DNA of 64,000 nt from Mycobacterium basiliense (GTDB lineage: Bacteria; Actinomycetota; Actinomycetes; Mycobacteriales; Mycobacteriaceae): contig NZ_LR130759.1 of the NCBI RefSeq assembly GCF_900292015.1, positions 4,464,001-4,528,000 on the forward strand, written 5' to 3'. Positions 7,655 to 17,738 of this stretch are shown here, one piece after another. The translations under genes and the position numbers were made by a program. Below the pieces are notes generated by a model. It did not search any database. It saw nothing but the letters and a program-made list of their open reading frames with translations, and was not told where the DNA came from. Every line of letters starts with the position of its first letter. Position 1 is the first letter of the stretch.

Positions 7655-7843
7655 GTCTCCCCCACGACAAACACCGAATAGGTCGACCAGGGCACGCCGG
7701 CCGTGCACCGGCTTGATGCACACGGAACACATATCAAGCACACATGCAACTAACACCCTTCACCGGCCTCTGACCAGGACTAGATTTGAGGTTCGTATGA
7801 GGTCCGTGACGACCGTATGTGTGCTTGAAAGTATGTAGGAATC

Positions 7844-8617
7844 ATGACGGCAATGACGGGATCCGCGCGTAGCCAACGGCCGCGCCAAGCCATTCTGGGG
7901 CAGTTACCCCGGATCTACCGCGCAGACGGCTCTCCAATTCGGGTGCTGCTGGTTGACGATGAACCGGCGCTGACCAATCTGGTCAAGATGGCTCTGCACT
8001 ATGAGGGCTGGGACGTGGAGATCGCCCACAACGGGCGGGAAGCTATCGCCAAGTTCGACAAGATCAGCCCGGACGTGCTGGTGCTCGACATCATGCTGCC
8101 CGATGTCGACGGGCTGCAGATCTTGCAGCGAGTCCGCGAGTCCGACGCGTACACGCCCACCCTGTTCCTCACCGCACGCGATTCGGTGATGGACCGGGTC
8201 ACCGGTTTGACCGCGGGCGCCGACGACTACATGACCAAGCCGTTCAGCCTTGAGGAGTTGGTCGCACGGCTGCGCGGACTGCTGCGCCGCTCTAGCCATT
8301 TGGCACCGCCTGCCGATGAGTCCCTCAGAGTCGGCGACCTCAGGCTCGACGCGGCAAGCCGGGAAGTCACCCGTGGCGGCACACCGATCTCGCTGTCCTC
8401 CACCGAATTCGAGCTACTTCGCTTCCTGATGCGCAATCCGCGTCGCGCGCTAAGCCGCACCGAGATCCTCGACCGGGTCTGGAACTATGACTTCGCTGGA
8501 CGCACCAGTATCGTCGACCTCTATATCTCGTATCTGAGGAAGAAGATCGACGCGGACCGGGAGCCGATGATTCACACGGTCCGCGGGATTGGATACATGC
8601 TACGACCAGCGGAGTAG
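7844..8617 (+). CDS. trcR: Two-component response regulator TrcR
   Basis: 257 residues, OmpR/PhoB class. The receiver domain (about 33-145) has the acidic pocket DDEP, phosphoacceptor D82 (VLVLDIMLP), a conserved T (LFLTARD) and K (YMTKPF). The C-terminal winged-helix DNA-binding domain ends YLRKKIDADREP and VRGIGYML. An N-terminal extension of about 30 residues precedes the receiver, as in M. tuberculosis Rv1033c. TrcR there activates its own promoter through an AT-rich site. The kinase gene trcS follows after 4 bp. Confidence 0.95.
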   Translation: MTAMTGSARSQRPRQAILGQLPRIYRADGSPIRVLLVDDEPALTNLVKMALHYEGWDVEIAHNGREAIAKFDKISPDVLVLDIMLPDVDGLQILQRVRESDAYTPTLFLTARDSVMDRVTGLTAGADDYMTKPFSLEELVARLRGLLRRSSHLAPPADESLRVGDLRLDAASREVTRGGTPISLSSTEFELLRFLMRNPRRALSRTEILDRVWNYDFAGRTSIVDLYISYLRKKIDADREPMIHTVRGIGYMLRPAE

Positions 8618-8621
8618 GCCC

Positions 8622-10181
8622 GTGACGAGGCACCGCAACACTCCACGGTGGTTTCCGCGCTCTCTGCGCTGGCAACTGTTATTGGGCGTGCTGGCGGTGG
8701 TGAGCGTGGTGCTGGTAGCCGTGGGCGCCGTTTCGGTGCTGAGCCTGCGTGGCTATGTCACCGCGATGAACGATGCCGAGGTCGCCGAATCCTTGCATGC
8801 GTTCAGCCATGCATACGCCCGATACCGCAACGGCGAGCACACCTCGATCCACACCGGCACTCCACCGGTGTCCCAAGCCCTGCTGGAGTTCACCGGTCAG
8901 ACGCCCGGAAACCTCATCGCGGTGATGCGCGACGGCAAGGTGATCGGTTCGGCGGTTTTCTCCGAAGACGAACCGCGGCCCGCACCGCCCGATGTCATCC
9001 GGGCCATCGAGACCCGGGCTTGGAGCGACAGCCCGATGCATGTCGAAACCTTGGGCAGTCTGGGTTCCTATCAAGTCGATAGTCGTTCGGTCGGGTCGGA
9101 CCGCCTGATCGTCGGCGTATCGCTAAGCATCGCCGACCAGATCATCACCCGAAAGCAAATCACCACCACCGCACTGGTCGCGGCCGCACTGATAATCACT
9201 GCGGTGGTAACGATTTGGGTGGTGCGATATACCCTTCGCCCGCTGCGCCGGGTCGCCGCGACCGCCGCGGAGGTCGCCGCGATGCCGCTGGCCGGCGACG
9301 ATCATCGCATCAGCGTGCGAGTCCAACCGGAAGATACCGACCCGGACAACGAGGTCGGGATCGTCGGTCAAACCCTGAATCGGTTGCTGGACAACGTCGA
9401 TAGTGCGCTGCAGCACCGCGTTGATTCCGACGTTCGGATGCGGCAGTTCATCACCGACGCTAGCCATGAGTTGCGGACTCCACTGGCAGCCATTCAGGGT
9501 TACGCCGAACTGACCCGGCAGGACAGTTCCGATCTGCCTCCGACCACCGAATATGCGCTCGCCCGTATCGAGCTAGAAGCACGGCGGATGGCCTCCCTGG
9601 TCGACGAGTTGCTGTTGCTCTCACGCTTGGGCGAGGGGGAAGACCTAGATACCGAAAAACTCGACCTGACTGATCTTGTAATGAATGCCGTGAACGACGC
9701 GGCAGTGGCAGCACCGACCCACCGTTGGGCAAAGGATCTGCCCGATGAGCCGGTGTGGGTCAACGGCGATCATGCCCGGCTGCACCAGCTCGTCAGCAAT
9801 CTGCTGACCAATGCCTGGGTACACACACCGGCCCACGTCACCGTGACCACCGCCGTCACCCACCATCCCCGCCACCCCGATGGGCCATATGCCGAATTGA
9901 CGGTCGCCAATGACGGACCCGACATCGACCCCGAGGTGTTGCCCCACCTGTTCGAGCGGTTCGTCCGCGGTAACAAGTCCACCGGCACGGGTCATGGATT
10001 GGGCCTGGCCATTGTGAGCTCAATCGTCAAAGCCCATGCCGGGTCGGTCAGCGCCGAGTCCGCGAACGGCCGAACGGTATTCCGGGTCCGACTGCCGCTG
10101 ATCGTCGAGCCGGCCGGTGCGACCTCGGCCAACCGCTCGGACTCGCTGGACCGACTGTCACGGTCACACCCGAGGCCGTAA
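8622..10181 (+). CDS. trcS: Sensor histidine kinase TrcS
   Basis: 519 residues from GTG 8622, four bases after trcR. The first membrane segment is about residues 13-40, an extracytoplasmic sensor region about 40-185 follows, and the second segment is about 188-208 (ALVAAALIITAVVTIWVV), then HAMP. The HisKA box carries H282 in SHELRTPLA. ATPase N, G1 and G2 boxes are visible (HQLVSNLLTNAW; VANDGPDIDPE; GTGHGLGLAI). It autophosphorylates and passes phosphate to TrcR. It is slightly longer than the 509 residues I recall for M. tuberculosis TrcS. The stimulus is not evident from sequence. Confidence 0.94.
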   Translation: MTRHRNTPRWFPRSLRWQLLLGVLAVVSVVLVAVGAVSVLSLRGYVTAMNDAEVAESLHAFSHAYARYRNGEHTSIHTGTPPVSQALLEFTGQTPGNLIAVMRDGKVIGSAVFSEDEPRPAPPDVIRAIETRAWSDSPMHVETLGSLGSYQVDSRSVGSDRLIVGVSLSIADQIITRKQITTTALVAAALIITAVVTIWVVRYTLRPLRRVAATAAEVAAMPLAGDDHRISVRVQPEDTDPDNEVGIVGQTLNRLLDNVDSALQHRVDSDVRMRQFITDASHELRTPLAAIQGYAELTRQDSSDLPPTTEYALARIELEARRMASLVDELLLLSRLGEGEDLDTEKLDLTDLVMNAVNDAAVAAPTHRWAKDLPDEPVWVNGDHARLHQLVSNLLTNAWVHTPAHVTVTTAVTHHPRHPDGPYAELTVANDGPDIDPEVLPHLFERFVRGNKSTGTGHGLGLAIVSSIVKAHAGSVSAESANGRTVFRVRLPLIVEPAGATSANRSDSLDRLSRSHPRP

Positions 10182-10281
10182 AGAAACCGTTAAGGGCACT
10201 CCCGCCTGGCCTCGGTTAGGCTTAGCGTCGTCGTGGCCCCTCCGACCGGGAGGTCGGCGATTAGCGGTTAGAAAGACGCGC
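10182..10281 (+). promoter_or_regulatory. Leader of the kdp operon
   Basis: 100 bp between trcS and the first kdp reading frame. A compact hairpin CCGACC-GGGA-GGTCGG lies at 10242-10257, upstream of the micro-ORF start. GGTTAGGCTTAGCGT at 10214-10228 is a possible -10 neighbourhood. KdpE-responsive promoter elements would be expected here, but no operator can be assigned by eye. Confidence 0.4.
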
Positions 10282-10359
10282 ATGTCCGTGGTGGTCTACC
10301 TCGTGCTGACGGTGGCGATCTTCGCTGCCTTCAACGCCCTATTGAGGCTGGAATTGTGA
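10282..10359 (+). CDS. 25-residue membrane micro-protein preceding kdpF
   Basis: ATG 10282 opens [20 protein letters not shown] plus five residues, a single hydrophobic helix ending LRLEL. Its TGA overlaps the GTG start of kdpF (GTGA), so it is translationally coupled. It could be a second KdpF-like stabilising peptide or a leader peptide. GGTTAGAAAG just upstream offers a modest ribosome binding site. The codon-perfect hydrophobic pattern and overlap argue that it is real. Confidence 0.6.
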   Translation: MSVVVYLVLTVAIFAAFNALLRLEL

Positions 10360-10445
10360 GTGCCGCCAACGCCATCGGTCTCGCCCTAGCCGTGCTGATC
10401 GCGCTGTTGCTTGTTGCGGCACTTCTGTATCCGGAAAAGTTTTGA
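10356..10445 (+). CDS. kdpF: KdpF, small subunit of the K+-transporting ATPase
   Basis: 29 residues from GTG 10356: [20 protein letters not shown] then ALLYPEKF, a single membrane helix ending in the conserved YPEKF typical of KdpF. It stabilises the KdpABC complex in the membrane. Start overlaps the preceding micro-ORF and its TGA shares one base with the kdpA ATG, so kdpF and kdpA are coupled. Confidence 0.88.
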   Translation: MSAANAIGLALAVLIALLLVAALLYPEKF

Positions 10446-12112
10446 TGGGCGACAACACGGCAATGGTGTTGTTCGTTGGGCTTCTGGCCGCGGCCCTCGC
10501 GGCTGTGCACGTTCCACTGGGCGACTACATGCACCGCGTCTACAGCTCGCAAAGCCATTCGCGCGCCGAACAATTCATCTACCGCATCATCGGCGCAAAC
10601 CCCAACGCCCAACAAACCTGGGCCGCATATGCCCGCAGTGTGCTGGCGTTTTCGGTGGTCAGCATCGTATTCCTGTTCGTCTTGCAACTGGTGCAGGACA
10701 AACTGCCGCTACACCTTCCCGATCCGGCAACGCACATGACACCGGCGCTGGCATGGAACACCGCCGTCAGCTTCGTCACCAACACCAATTGGCAGGCCTA
10801 TGCCGGCGAATCGACGCTGGGCCATCTCACCCAGATGGCGGGGTTGGCGGTGCAGAACTTCCTCTCTGCCGCAGTCGGTATGGGCGTAGCCGTCGCTCTG
10901 GTGCGCGGGTTCGCCCGCAATCGCACAAGTGACCTCGGCAATTTCTGGGTGGACCTGGTTCGCGGCACGCTGCGCATTCTGCTACCGATTGCCGTCGTCA
11001 GCTCGATCGTCCTCGTCGTCGGCGGCGTCGTCCAGAATTTTCATCTCGGCGATCAAGTGACCACACTGGCCGGCCCACCGCAGATCATCCCCGGCGGTCC
11101 CGTGGCCAGCCAGGAGGCGATCAAGGAGCTCGGCACCAACGGCGGCGGCTTCTTCAACGCCAATTCCGCGCACCCGTTTGAGAACCCGACCTCGTGGACC
11201 AACTGGGTGGAGATCTTCCTGTTGTTAGTGATCAGCTTCTCGTTGCCCCGCACCTTCGGGCGCATGGTGGGCAGCAAGAAACAGGGCTACGCGATTGCCG
11301 CGGTCGTCTCGGTCCTGGCCGCCTTTAGCGTCACCATGATGATGCTCTTCCAGGTCCAGCACCACGGCACCGTCCCGACGGCGGTGGGCGCCGCAACCGA
11401 AGGAGTCGAGCAGCGCTTCGGTGTCGCCGACTCCGCGGTCTGGGCCGACGCGACCACCCTTACTTCCACCGGCGCCGTCGACTCGATGCACGACTCCTAC
11501 ACCAGCCTGGGCGGGATGGTGACGCTGTTCAACATGCAGCTGGGCGAGGTCGCACCCGGTGGGGCCGGTTCCGGCCTGTACGGCATTCTGATCCTGGCCG
11601 TGATCACCGTGTTCGTCGCCGGGCTGATGGTCGGCCGGACTCCGGAGTATCTCGGCAAGAAGATCACCCCGCGCGAGATGAAGCTGGCCGCAGGTTATTT
11701 CCTCGTCACCCCGCTCATCGTCCTGGTGGGCACCGCCGTCGCCATGGCACTGCCCGGCGAGCGCGCCGCCATGGCCAACACCGGGCCGCACGGCCTGTCG
11801 GAGGTGCTCTATGCGTTTACCTCGGCGGCAAACAACAATGGCTCGGCGTTCGCCGGATTGGCCGCGAACACCGTTTGGTACAGCACCGCGCTGGGCCTGG
11901 CGATGGTCTTCGGGCGATTTCTGCCGATGATTCTGGTTCTGGCGCTGGCCGGAGCGCTGGCCCGGCAAGGCGCCACCCCGGAATCGGCCGGCACGCTACC
12001 GACCCACCGGCCCCAGTTTGTCAGCCTGGTGGTCGGCGTGACGGTCATCCTGGTTGCGCTCACCTTTTTGCCCGCGCTTGCGCTCGGTCCGCTGGCCGAA
12101 GGGATCCACTGA
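10445..12112 (+). CDS. kdpA: KdpA, K+-channel-like subunit of the Kdp ATPase
   Basis: 555 residues from ATG 10445 (an upstream TTG is possible). About ten membrane segments and four selectivity-filter-like loops are expected; [16 protein letters not shown], [19 protein letters not shown] and [13 protein letters not shown] signatures are visible. KdpA binds and conducts K+ and is energised by KdpB. It lies in the same direction as kdpDE here, unlike the arrangement I recall from M. tuberculosis. Confidence 0.95.
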   Translation: MGDNTAMVLFVGLLAAALAAVHVPLGDYMHRVYSSQSHSRAEQFIYRIIGANPNAQQTWAAYARSVLAFSVVSIVFLFVLQLVQDKLPLHLPDPATHMTPALAWNTAVSFVTNTNWQAYAGESTLGHLTQMAGLAVQNFLSAAVGMGVAVALVRGFARNRTSDLGNFWVDLVRGTLRILLPIAVVSSIVLVVGGVVQNFHLGDQVTTLAGPPQIIPGGPVASQEAIKELGTNGGGFFNANSAHPFENPTSWTNWVEIFLLLVISFSLPRTFGRMVGSKKQGYAIAAVVSVLAAFSVTMMMLFQVQHHGTVPTAVGAATEGVEQRFGVADSAVWADATTLTSTGAVDSMHDSYTSLGGMVTLFNMQLGEVAPGGAGSGLYGILILAVITVFVAGLMVGRTPEYLGKKITPREMKLAAGYFLVTPLIVLVGTAVAMALPGERAAMANTGPHGLSEVLYAFTSAANNNGSAFAGLAANTVWYSTALGLAMVFGRFLPMILVLALAGALARQGATPESAGTLPTHRPQFVSLVVGVTVILVALTFLPALALGPLAEGIH

Positions 12113-12116
12113 AATC

Positions 12117-14228
12117 GTGACTCGCACAACCACTTCGGCCACCCGCCTGCTCGATCCGGGCTTGCTGGTGAAGTCGCTGCCGGATGCCTTGCGTAAAGTC
12201 GATCCGCGCACCCTGTGGCGAAACCCGGTGATGTTCATCGTGGAGATCGGCGCGGTGTGGGCGACGATCCTGGCTGTGGGTGATGACACCTGGTTCAGCT
12301 GGCTTGTGGTGTTCTGGCTATGGCTGACCGTGGTTTTCGCCAACCTGGCCGAAGCCGTAGCCGAGGGGCGAGGGAAGGCGCAGGCCGATACCCTGCGCAG
12401 GGCGAAGGCCGATACCATCGCACACCGGCTCCGGGATTGGGCGCCGGGCGGGGCAGGCATACCGGAAGATGTTCCCGCGCCGTTGCTGCAACAGGGAGAC
12501 ATCGTGGCGGTCACCGCTGGCGAGATCATCCCCGGCGACGGCGACGTCGTGGAAGGCATTGCCTCGGTTGATGAATCGGCGATTACCGGTGAGTCGGCCC
12601 CGGTGATTCGCGAATCAGGGGGCGATCGCTCGTCGGTAACCGGCGGCACGACCGTGCTGTCGGACCGTATCGTGGTCAAAATCACCCAGCGACCCGGTGA
12701 GAGCTTCGTGGACCGGATGATCGCACTCGTCGAGGGAGCCAACCGGCAGAAGACGCCCAACGAGATAGCGCTGAACATCTTGCTCGCGGCGTTGACCATC
12801 ATCTTCGTCTTCGCGGTGGCCACCCTGCAGCCGCTGGCGATCTATTCCAAAGCCAACAACCCCGGTGTTGCCGATACCCAAGCCCTCAGCAGCGACGGCA
12901 TCAGCGGAATCGTCCTAGTCGCACTGTTGGTGTGCCTGATTCCCACCACAATCGGCGCGCTGCTATCGGCCATTGGCATCGCCGGCATGGACCGGCTGGT
13001 GCAACGCAACGTGTTGGCCATGTCTGGCCGTGCCGTCGAAGCGGCCGGTGACGTCAACACCTTGCTGTTAGACAAGACCGGAACGATTACGCTCGGCAAC
13101 CGGCAAGCTTCGGAATTCGTTCCCGTCCAAGGTGTTAGCTCCAAGGAGTTGGCCGACGCCGCGCAGCTGTCCAGCCTGGCCGATGAAACGCCGGAAGGAC
13201 GCTCGATCGTGGTTTACGCCAAACAGGCCTACGGGCTGCGCGCCCGCACTCCCGGAGAGCTCGCGGACGCGAACTGGGTGCAATTCACCGCGATGACCAG
13301 GATGTCGGGTGTCGACCTGGGTGGTCGGCGGCTGCGAAAAGGAGCGGCCAACTCGGTCGCCGAGTGGGTGCGAGCCAACGGTGGCGATGTTCCTTTGGAA
13401 CTCGGGCAGATTGTCGACGGCATCTCCGCTGCCGGGGGAACCCCATTGGTGGTGGGCCGGGTCGACGACCAGGTGGCCGGCAAGGCCCAAGTGCTCGGCG
13501 TCATCCACCTCAAAGATGTGGTCAAGCAGGGCATGCGAGTCCGATTCGACGCAATGCGCCTGATGGGAATTCGCACGGTAATGATCACTGGCGATAACCC
13601 GTTGACCGCCAAAGCGATTGCAGACGAGGCCGGGGTCGACGATTTTCTTGCTGAGGCAACCCCCGAGGACAAGCTGATGCTGATCAAGCGTGAGCAGCGG
13701 GGCGGCCGCCTAGTGGCGATGACCGGCGACGGTACCAACGATGCGCCGGCCTTGGCTCAGGCTGACGTAGGAGTGGCGATGAACACGGGTACCGCTGCCG
13801 CCAAGGAAGCCGGCAACATGGTTGACCTGGACTCCGACCCTACCAAGCTGATCGAGATCGTGGAGATCGGTAAGCAACTGCTGATCACACGTGGCGCATT
13901 GACCACCTTCTCGATTGCCAACGACATCGCGAAGTACTTCGCGATCATTCCGGCACTGTTCGTGGTACTGTTCCCCGGCCTGGAGCGGCTCAATGTCATG
14001 CGGCTGCATAGTCCGCAGTCGGCCATCCTGTCGGCGGTGATCTTCAACGCCGTGATCATCGTTGCGCTGATTCCATTGGCCCTACGTGGTGTGCGCTACA
14101 CACCCAGCCATGCCTCAAAGCTGCTCAGCCGCAACCTCTACCGCTACGGACTGGGTGGGCTGGTAGCACCATTTATTGGAATCAAACTGATCGATTTGGT
14201 CGTTGCACTACTGCCCGGGATGTCTTAG
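12117..14228 (+). CDS. kdpB: KdpB, P-type ATPase subunit of the K+ pump
   Basis: 703 residues from GTG 12117, four bases after kdpA. It shows the P-type ATPase hallmarks: ITGESAPV (actuator loop), phosphorylated D319 in [10 protein letters not shown], nucleotide-binding segments, [10 protein letters not shown] and [18 protein letters not shown] hinge. The seven membrane segments are in the expected order. ATP hydrolysis here drives K+ uptake through KdpA. No truncation or missing key residue seen. Confidence 0.96.
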   Translation: MTRTTTSATRLLDPGLLVKSLPDALRKVDPRTLWRNPVMFIVEIGAVWATILAVGDDTWFSWLVVFWLWLTVVFANLAEAVAEGRGKAQADTLRRAKADTIAHRLRDWAPGGAGIPEDVPAPLLQQGDIVAVTAGEIIPGDGDVVEGIASVDESAITGESAPVIRESGGDRSSVTGGTTVLSDRIVVKITQRPGESFVDRMIALVEGANRQKTPNEIALNILLAALTIIFVFAVATLQPLAIYSKANNPGVADTQALSSDGISGIVLVALLVCLIPTTIGALLSAIGIAGMDRLVQRNVLAMSGRAVEAAGDVNTLLLDKTGTITLGNRQASEFVPVQGVSSKELADAAQLSSLADETPEGRSIVVYAKQAYGLRARTPGELADANWVQFTAMTRMSGVDLGGRRLRKGAANSVAEWVRANGGDVPLELGQIVDGISAAGGTPLVVGRVDDQVAGKAQVLGVIHLKDVVKQGMRVRFDAMRLMGIRTVMITGDNPLTAKAIADEAGVDDFLAEATPEDKLMLIKREQRGGRLVAMTGDGTNDAPALAQADVGVAMNTGTAAAKEAGNMVDLDSDPTKLIEIVEIGKQLLITRGALTTFSIANDIAKYFAIIPALFVVLFPGLERLNVMRLHSPQSAILSAVIFNAVIIVALIPLALRGVRYTPSHASKLLSRNLYRYGLGGLVAPFIGIKLIDLVVALLPGMS

Positions 14229-14241
14229 AGATGGGCCTGAA

Positions 14242-15168
14242 ATGAAGATTGCCAACGTCGTTCGCCAACACTGGGCCGCACTGCGTGCGTTGCTGGTTCT
14301 CACGGTGATCCTCGGTCTGGGCTATCCATTGCTCATCTGGCTGGTCACCTGGATACCGGGGCTACACGACAGAGCGAACGGTTCGATCATTGACGTCGAC
14401 GGTAAGCCGGTCGGTAGCAGCCTGATCGGCCAGTTGTACCACGATGCGGACGGCCTCCCGCTACCTCAGTATTTTCAGGGTCGCCCCTCGGCGGCGGGCG
14501 CTGGATACGACACATTGTCCAGCGGCGGCAGCAACCTTGGACCGGAGAGCATGGTGGACACGCCGGCGGATCCGGCAAAACTTGCCACCGGCACAAGTCC
14601 CGCCGAGGCCGGGTTCCGCCCCAGTTTGCTGACCCTGGTCTGCTCGCGCAGCGTGGCGGTGGCGCAGCTGGAAGGTCTAGACATAGCGGCCGGATCACGT
14701 CCGTTTTGCACCGAGAGCGGGGTGGGAGCCGTGCTGTCGGTGATCGGCCCCCGGGATCGGCACGGCAGTGTCGAATACCCAACCCGGGTCATCAGCGTCA
14801 ACGAACCCTGCTCGGCCACCCGAAAGCCGTTCCTACCCAGATATGAGGGAGTCTGGGTCGAATGCGCGGTTTTCGGTGAGGACTACTCGCGGGGCCAGAT
14901 CGTGCCGATTCGCGGTACTGCACCAACCTCCCCCCAGGTTCCACCCGATGCCGTCACCGCCAGCGGCAGCGGACTAGACCCCAATATCTCGCTGGCCTAC
15001 GCCAACCTTCAGGTACCGAGGGTGGCGAGGGCTCGACACACCAGGTCCGAACAGATTCGGATGGTGGTGCAGGAATACCGAAGTGGCCGTGTCCTAGGCG
15101 TATTCGGCGAAGCGTGCGTCAACGTGCTGCAGCTGAATCTGGAACTCGACCGCAGGTACCCGGTCTAG
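14242..15168 (+). CDS. kdpC: KdpC, long variant with cysteine-bearing insertion
   Basis: 308 residues from ATG 14242. The start is standard KdpC: one membrane segment (about 14-36, ALLVLTVILGLGYPLLIWLV), then FQGRPSAAGAGYD and SGGSNLGPESM. The usual VPPDAVTASGSGLDPNIS and NVLQLNLELD end follows only after about 115 extra residues. This insertion has four Cys (LVCSRS, PFCTES, EPCSAT, VECAVF) and sits in the extracytoplasmic part, so disulphides are plausible. Typical KdpC, including that of M. tuberculosis as I recall it (189 residues), lacks it. The frame is uninterrupted, so this is a genuine domain insertion, possibly as in some other actinobacteria. Confidence 0.92.
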   Translation: MKIANVVRQHWAALRALLVLTVILGLGYPLLIWLVTWIPGLHDRANGSIIDVDGKPVGSSLIGQLYHDADGLPLPQYFQGRPSAAGAGYDTLSSGGSNLGPESMVDTPADPAKLATGTSPAEAGFRPSLLTLVCSRSVAVAQLEGLDIAAGSRPFCTESGVGAVLSVIGPRDRHGSVEYPTRVISVNEPCSATRKPFLPRYEGVWVECAVFGEDYSRGQIVPIRGTAPTSPQVPPDAVTASGSGLDPNISLAYANLQVPRVARARHTRSEQIRMVVQEYRSGRVLGVFGEACVNVLQLNLELDRRYPV

Positions 15169-15191
15169 CGCCACGGGTGGATGATGGTTCT

Positions 15192-17738
15192 GTGAGCGTC
15201 GTCGACCACCCTCGCAAGCGCGGAGAGCTACGTATTTACCTCGGTGCGGCTCCCGGGGTCGGCAAGACCTATGCGATGCTCGGCGAGGCACACCGGCGAC
15301 TGGAACGCGGCACCGACTTGGTGGCGGCGGTGGTCGAGACACACGGGCGCGCGAAAACTGCTGAGCTGCTTAAGGGCATCGAGGCTATCCCGCCGCACTA
15401 CATCGAGTATCGCGGTACCAAGTTCCCCGAGCTCGACGTGCCCGCGGTGCTGGCGCGGCATCCGCAGGTCGTGCTGGTCGATGAGCTGGCGCACACCAAT
15501 ATCCCGGGCAGCAAGAACCCCAAGCGCTGGCAGGATGTCGAAGAGCTGCTGGCGGCGGGAATCACGGTGATATCCACCGTGAATATCCAACATCTGGAAA
15601 GCCTCAATGACGTCGTCGCGGAGATCACCGGAATAGAACAGCAGGAGACCTTGCCGGATTGGGTGGTGCGCCAGGCCGCACAAGTTGAGCTGATCGACAT
15701 CACCCCGGAAGCATTGCGCCGCAGGATGTCTCATGGAAACGTCTACGCGGCGGAAAAGGTTGATGCCGCGTTGTCGAACTACTTCCGTCGCGGAAACCTC
15801 ACCGCACTAAGGGAATTAGCGCTACTGTGGTTGGCCGACCAAGTAGACACCGCGTTGGCCAGGTACCGCGCGGAGAACAAGATCACCGATATCTGGGAAG
15901 CGCGTGAACGGGTGGTGGTGGCGATCACCGGCGGTCCGGAGTCGGAGACGTTGGTGCGCCGGGCATCCCGGATAGCATCGAAGTCCAGCGCGGAGCTGAT
16001 GGTGGTGCATGTCGTGCGCGGCGACGGACTCGCCGGCTTGTCGGAGTCCCGGATGAATAAGATCCGTGAGCTAGCGAGCAGCCTCGACGCCTCGCTGCAT
16101 ACCGTCGTCGGCGACGACGTGTCGGATGCCCTACTGGATTTCGCCCGCGAAATCAACGCCACTCAGCTGGTGATCGGGACATCACGCAGGTCACGCTGGG
16201 CCCGCCTATTCGAGGAGGGCATCGGCGCGGCGACCGTCAAGCGGTCGGGCAAGATCGACGTGCACTTGGTCACCCATGAAGAATCCCGGCGGCGGTTCCG
16301 GGCTAGCTCGCTGTCGTCGCACGAACGGCGCCTGGCTTCCTGGTTTGCCGCCGGCATCGTTCCCGCCCTCATCTGCGTGGTCACCGTGAGCATTCTGGAC
16401 CGGTACCTGGACACCAGCGGCGACAGCGCGCTGTTCTTCGTCGGAGTGCTCGTGGTGGCCCTACTTGGTGGCATTGCACCGGCCGTGCTTTCGGCGGTGC
16501 TGTCCAGCCTGCTGCTGAACTACTTCCTGACGACGCCCCGGCACACATTCACAATCGCCGAGCCCGACGCCGCCGTCACCGAGGTGGTCCTGCTACTGGT
16601 CGCGGTCGCGGTCGCGGTGCTCGTCGACGGTGCGGCCAAACGTGCGCGGGAAGCGCGATTCGCCTCCCAGGAGGCCGAATTACTGGCGCTGTTCGCCGGA
16701 TCGGTGCTACGCGGCGCGGATCTGCAAACCCTCCTCGAGCGGGTGCGGGAGACCTACTCGCAGCGCGCGGTCAGCATGTTGCGCGAACGTCGCGACCAAG
16801 ACCGCACTCGCAGCGAAGTCGTTGCTTCAGTCGGCAAAGATCCCTGCACCACCGTTGATTCCGCGGACACCGCGATCGAAGTCGGCGATGACGAGTTCTG
16901 GATGTTGATGGCCGGAAGAAAGCTCGCCGCGCGGGAGCGGCGGGTACTCAACGCGGTGGCCAGGCAAGCCGCGGGCCTGGTCAAGCAGCGCGAGCTTGCC
17001 GAAGAAGCCAGCCGGACAGAGGCGATCGTCCGGGCCGACGAGCTTCGGCGTTCGCTGCTTTCGGCGGTCAGCCACGATCTCCGCACGCCGCTGGCGGCGG
17101 CCAAGGTCGCGGTGTCCAGCCTGCGCTCCGCAGATGTCTCCTTCTCCCCCGAGGACACCGCCGAGTTGCTGGCGACCATTGAGGAGTCCGTCGACGCGCT
17201 CACCGCACTAGTCGGAAACCTACTCGACTCCTCGCGTTTGGCCGCCGGCGTAGTGCGCCCACAGCTGCAGCGGGTGTATCTGGAAGAGACGGTGCAACAG
17301 ACCTTGATCAGCATCGGCAAGGGCACCACCGGCTTCTACCGATCCGCCATCGACCGCGTCAAAGTCGATGTGGACGGCGCCGTAGTGCTGGCCGACGCCG
17401 GGCTGCTGGAACGGGTACTGGCCAACCTCATCGACAATGCGCTGCGGCACGCGCCCGATTGTGTGGTGCGGGTCAACGCCGGGCAGGTAGGCAACCGCGT
17501 CCTGATCAACGTCATCGATGAGGGCCCGGGAATCCCACATGGCACCGACGACCAGATTTTTGAGGCCTTTCAACGCCTGGGTGACAACGACAACACCACG
17601 GGCGTCGGCCTGGGGATGTCGGTGGCACGCGGTTTCGTCGAAGCCATGGGCGGATCCATCCAGGCCGTGGATACACCGGGCGGCGGCCTCACCGTCGTGG
17701 TGGATCTGGCCGCGCCGGAAAAATGCGGTGAGCGATGA
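15192..17738 (+). CDS. kdpD: Sensor histidine kinase KdpD
   Basis: 848 residues from GTG 15192 (SVVDHPRKRGELRIYLGAAP). The N-terminal KdpD domain has a Walker A (GAAPGVGKT) and the DELAHTN segment, followed by a USP-like domain (about 235-370). Four membrane helices (about 385-485), a GAF-like region and the kinase core come next, with the phospho-His in SHDLRTPLAAAK near residue 627 and ATPase boxes (NLIDNALRHAP; DEGPGIP; GVGLGMSVARGF). It senses K+ limitation and phosphorylates KdpE. The gene lies 23 bp after kdpC and overlaps kdpE by 4 bp. Confidence 0.95.
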   Translation: MSVVDHPRKRGELRIYLGAAPGVGKTYAMLGEAHRRLERGTDLVAAVVETHGRAKTAELLKGIEAIPPHYIEYRGTKFPELDVPAVLARHPQVVLVDELAHTNIPGSKNPKRWQDVEELLAAGITVISTVNIQHLESLNDVVAEITGIEQQETLPDWVVRQAAQVELIDITPEALRRRMSHGNVYAAEKVDAALSNYFRRGNLTALRELALLWLADQVDTALARYRAENKITDIWEARERVVVAITGGPESETLVRRASRIASKSSAELMVVHVVRGDGLAGLSESRMNKIRELASSLDASLHTVVGDDVSDALLDFAREINATQLVIGTSRRSRWARLFEEGIGAATVKRSGKIDVHLVTHEESRRRFRASSLSSHERRLASWFAAGIVPALICVVTVSILDRYLDTSGDSALFFVGVLVVALLGGIAPAVLSAVLSSLLLNYFLTTPRHTFTIAEPDAAVTEVVLLLVAVAVAVLVDGAAKRAREARFASQEAELLALFAGSVLRGADLQTLLERVRETYSQRAVSMLRERRDQDRTRSEVVASVGKDPCTTVDSADTAIEVGDDEFWMLMAGRKLAARERRVLNAVARQAAGLVKQRELAEEASRTEAIVRADELRRSLLSAVSHDLRTPLAAAKVAVSSLRSADVSFSPEDTAELLATIEESVDALTALVGNLLDSSRLAAGVVRPQLQRVYLEETVQQTLISIGKGTTGFYRSAIDRVKVDVDGAVVLADAGLLERVLANLIDNALRHAPDCVVRVNAGQVGNRVLINVIDEGPGIPHGTDDQIFEAFQRLGDNDNTTGVGLGMSVARGFVEAMGGSIQAVDTPGGGLTVVVDLAAPEKCGER

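Noticed and set aside
11225..11968. 247-codon minus-strand frame across kdpA
   Set aside because: Antisense of a clear membrane-protein gene; His/Gly/Asp-rich composition is typical of the opposite strand of high-G+C coding DNA.
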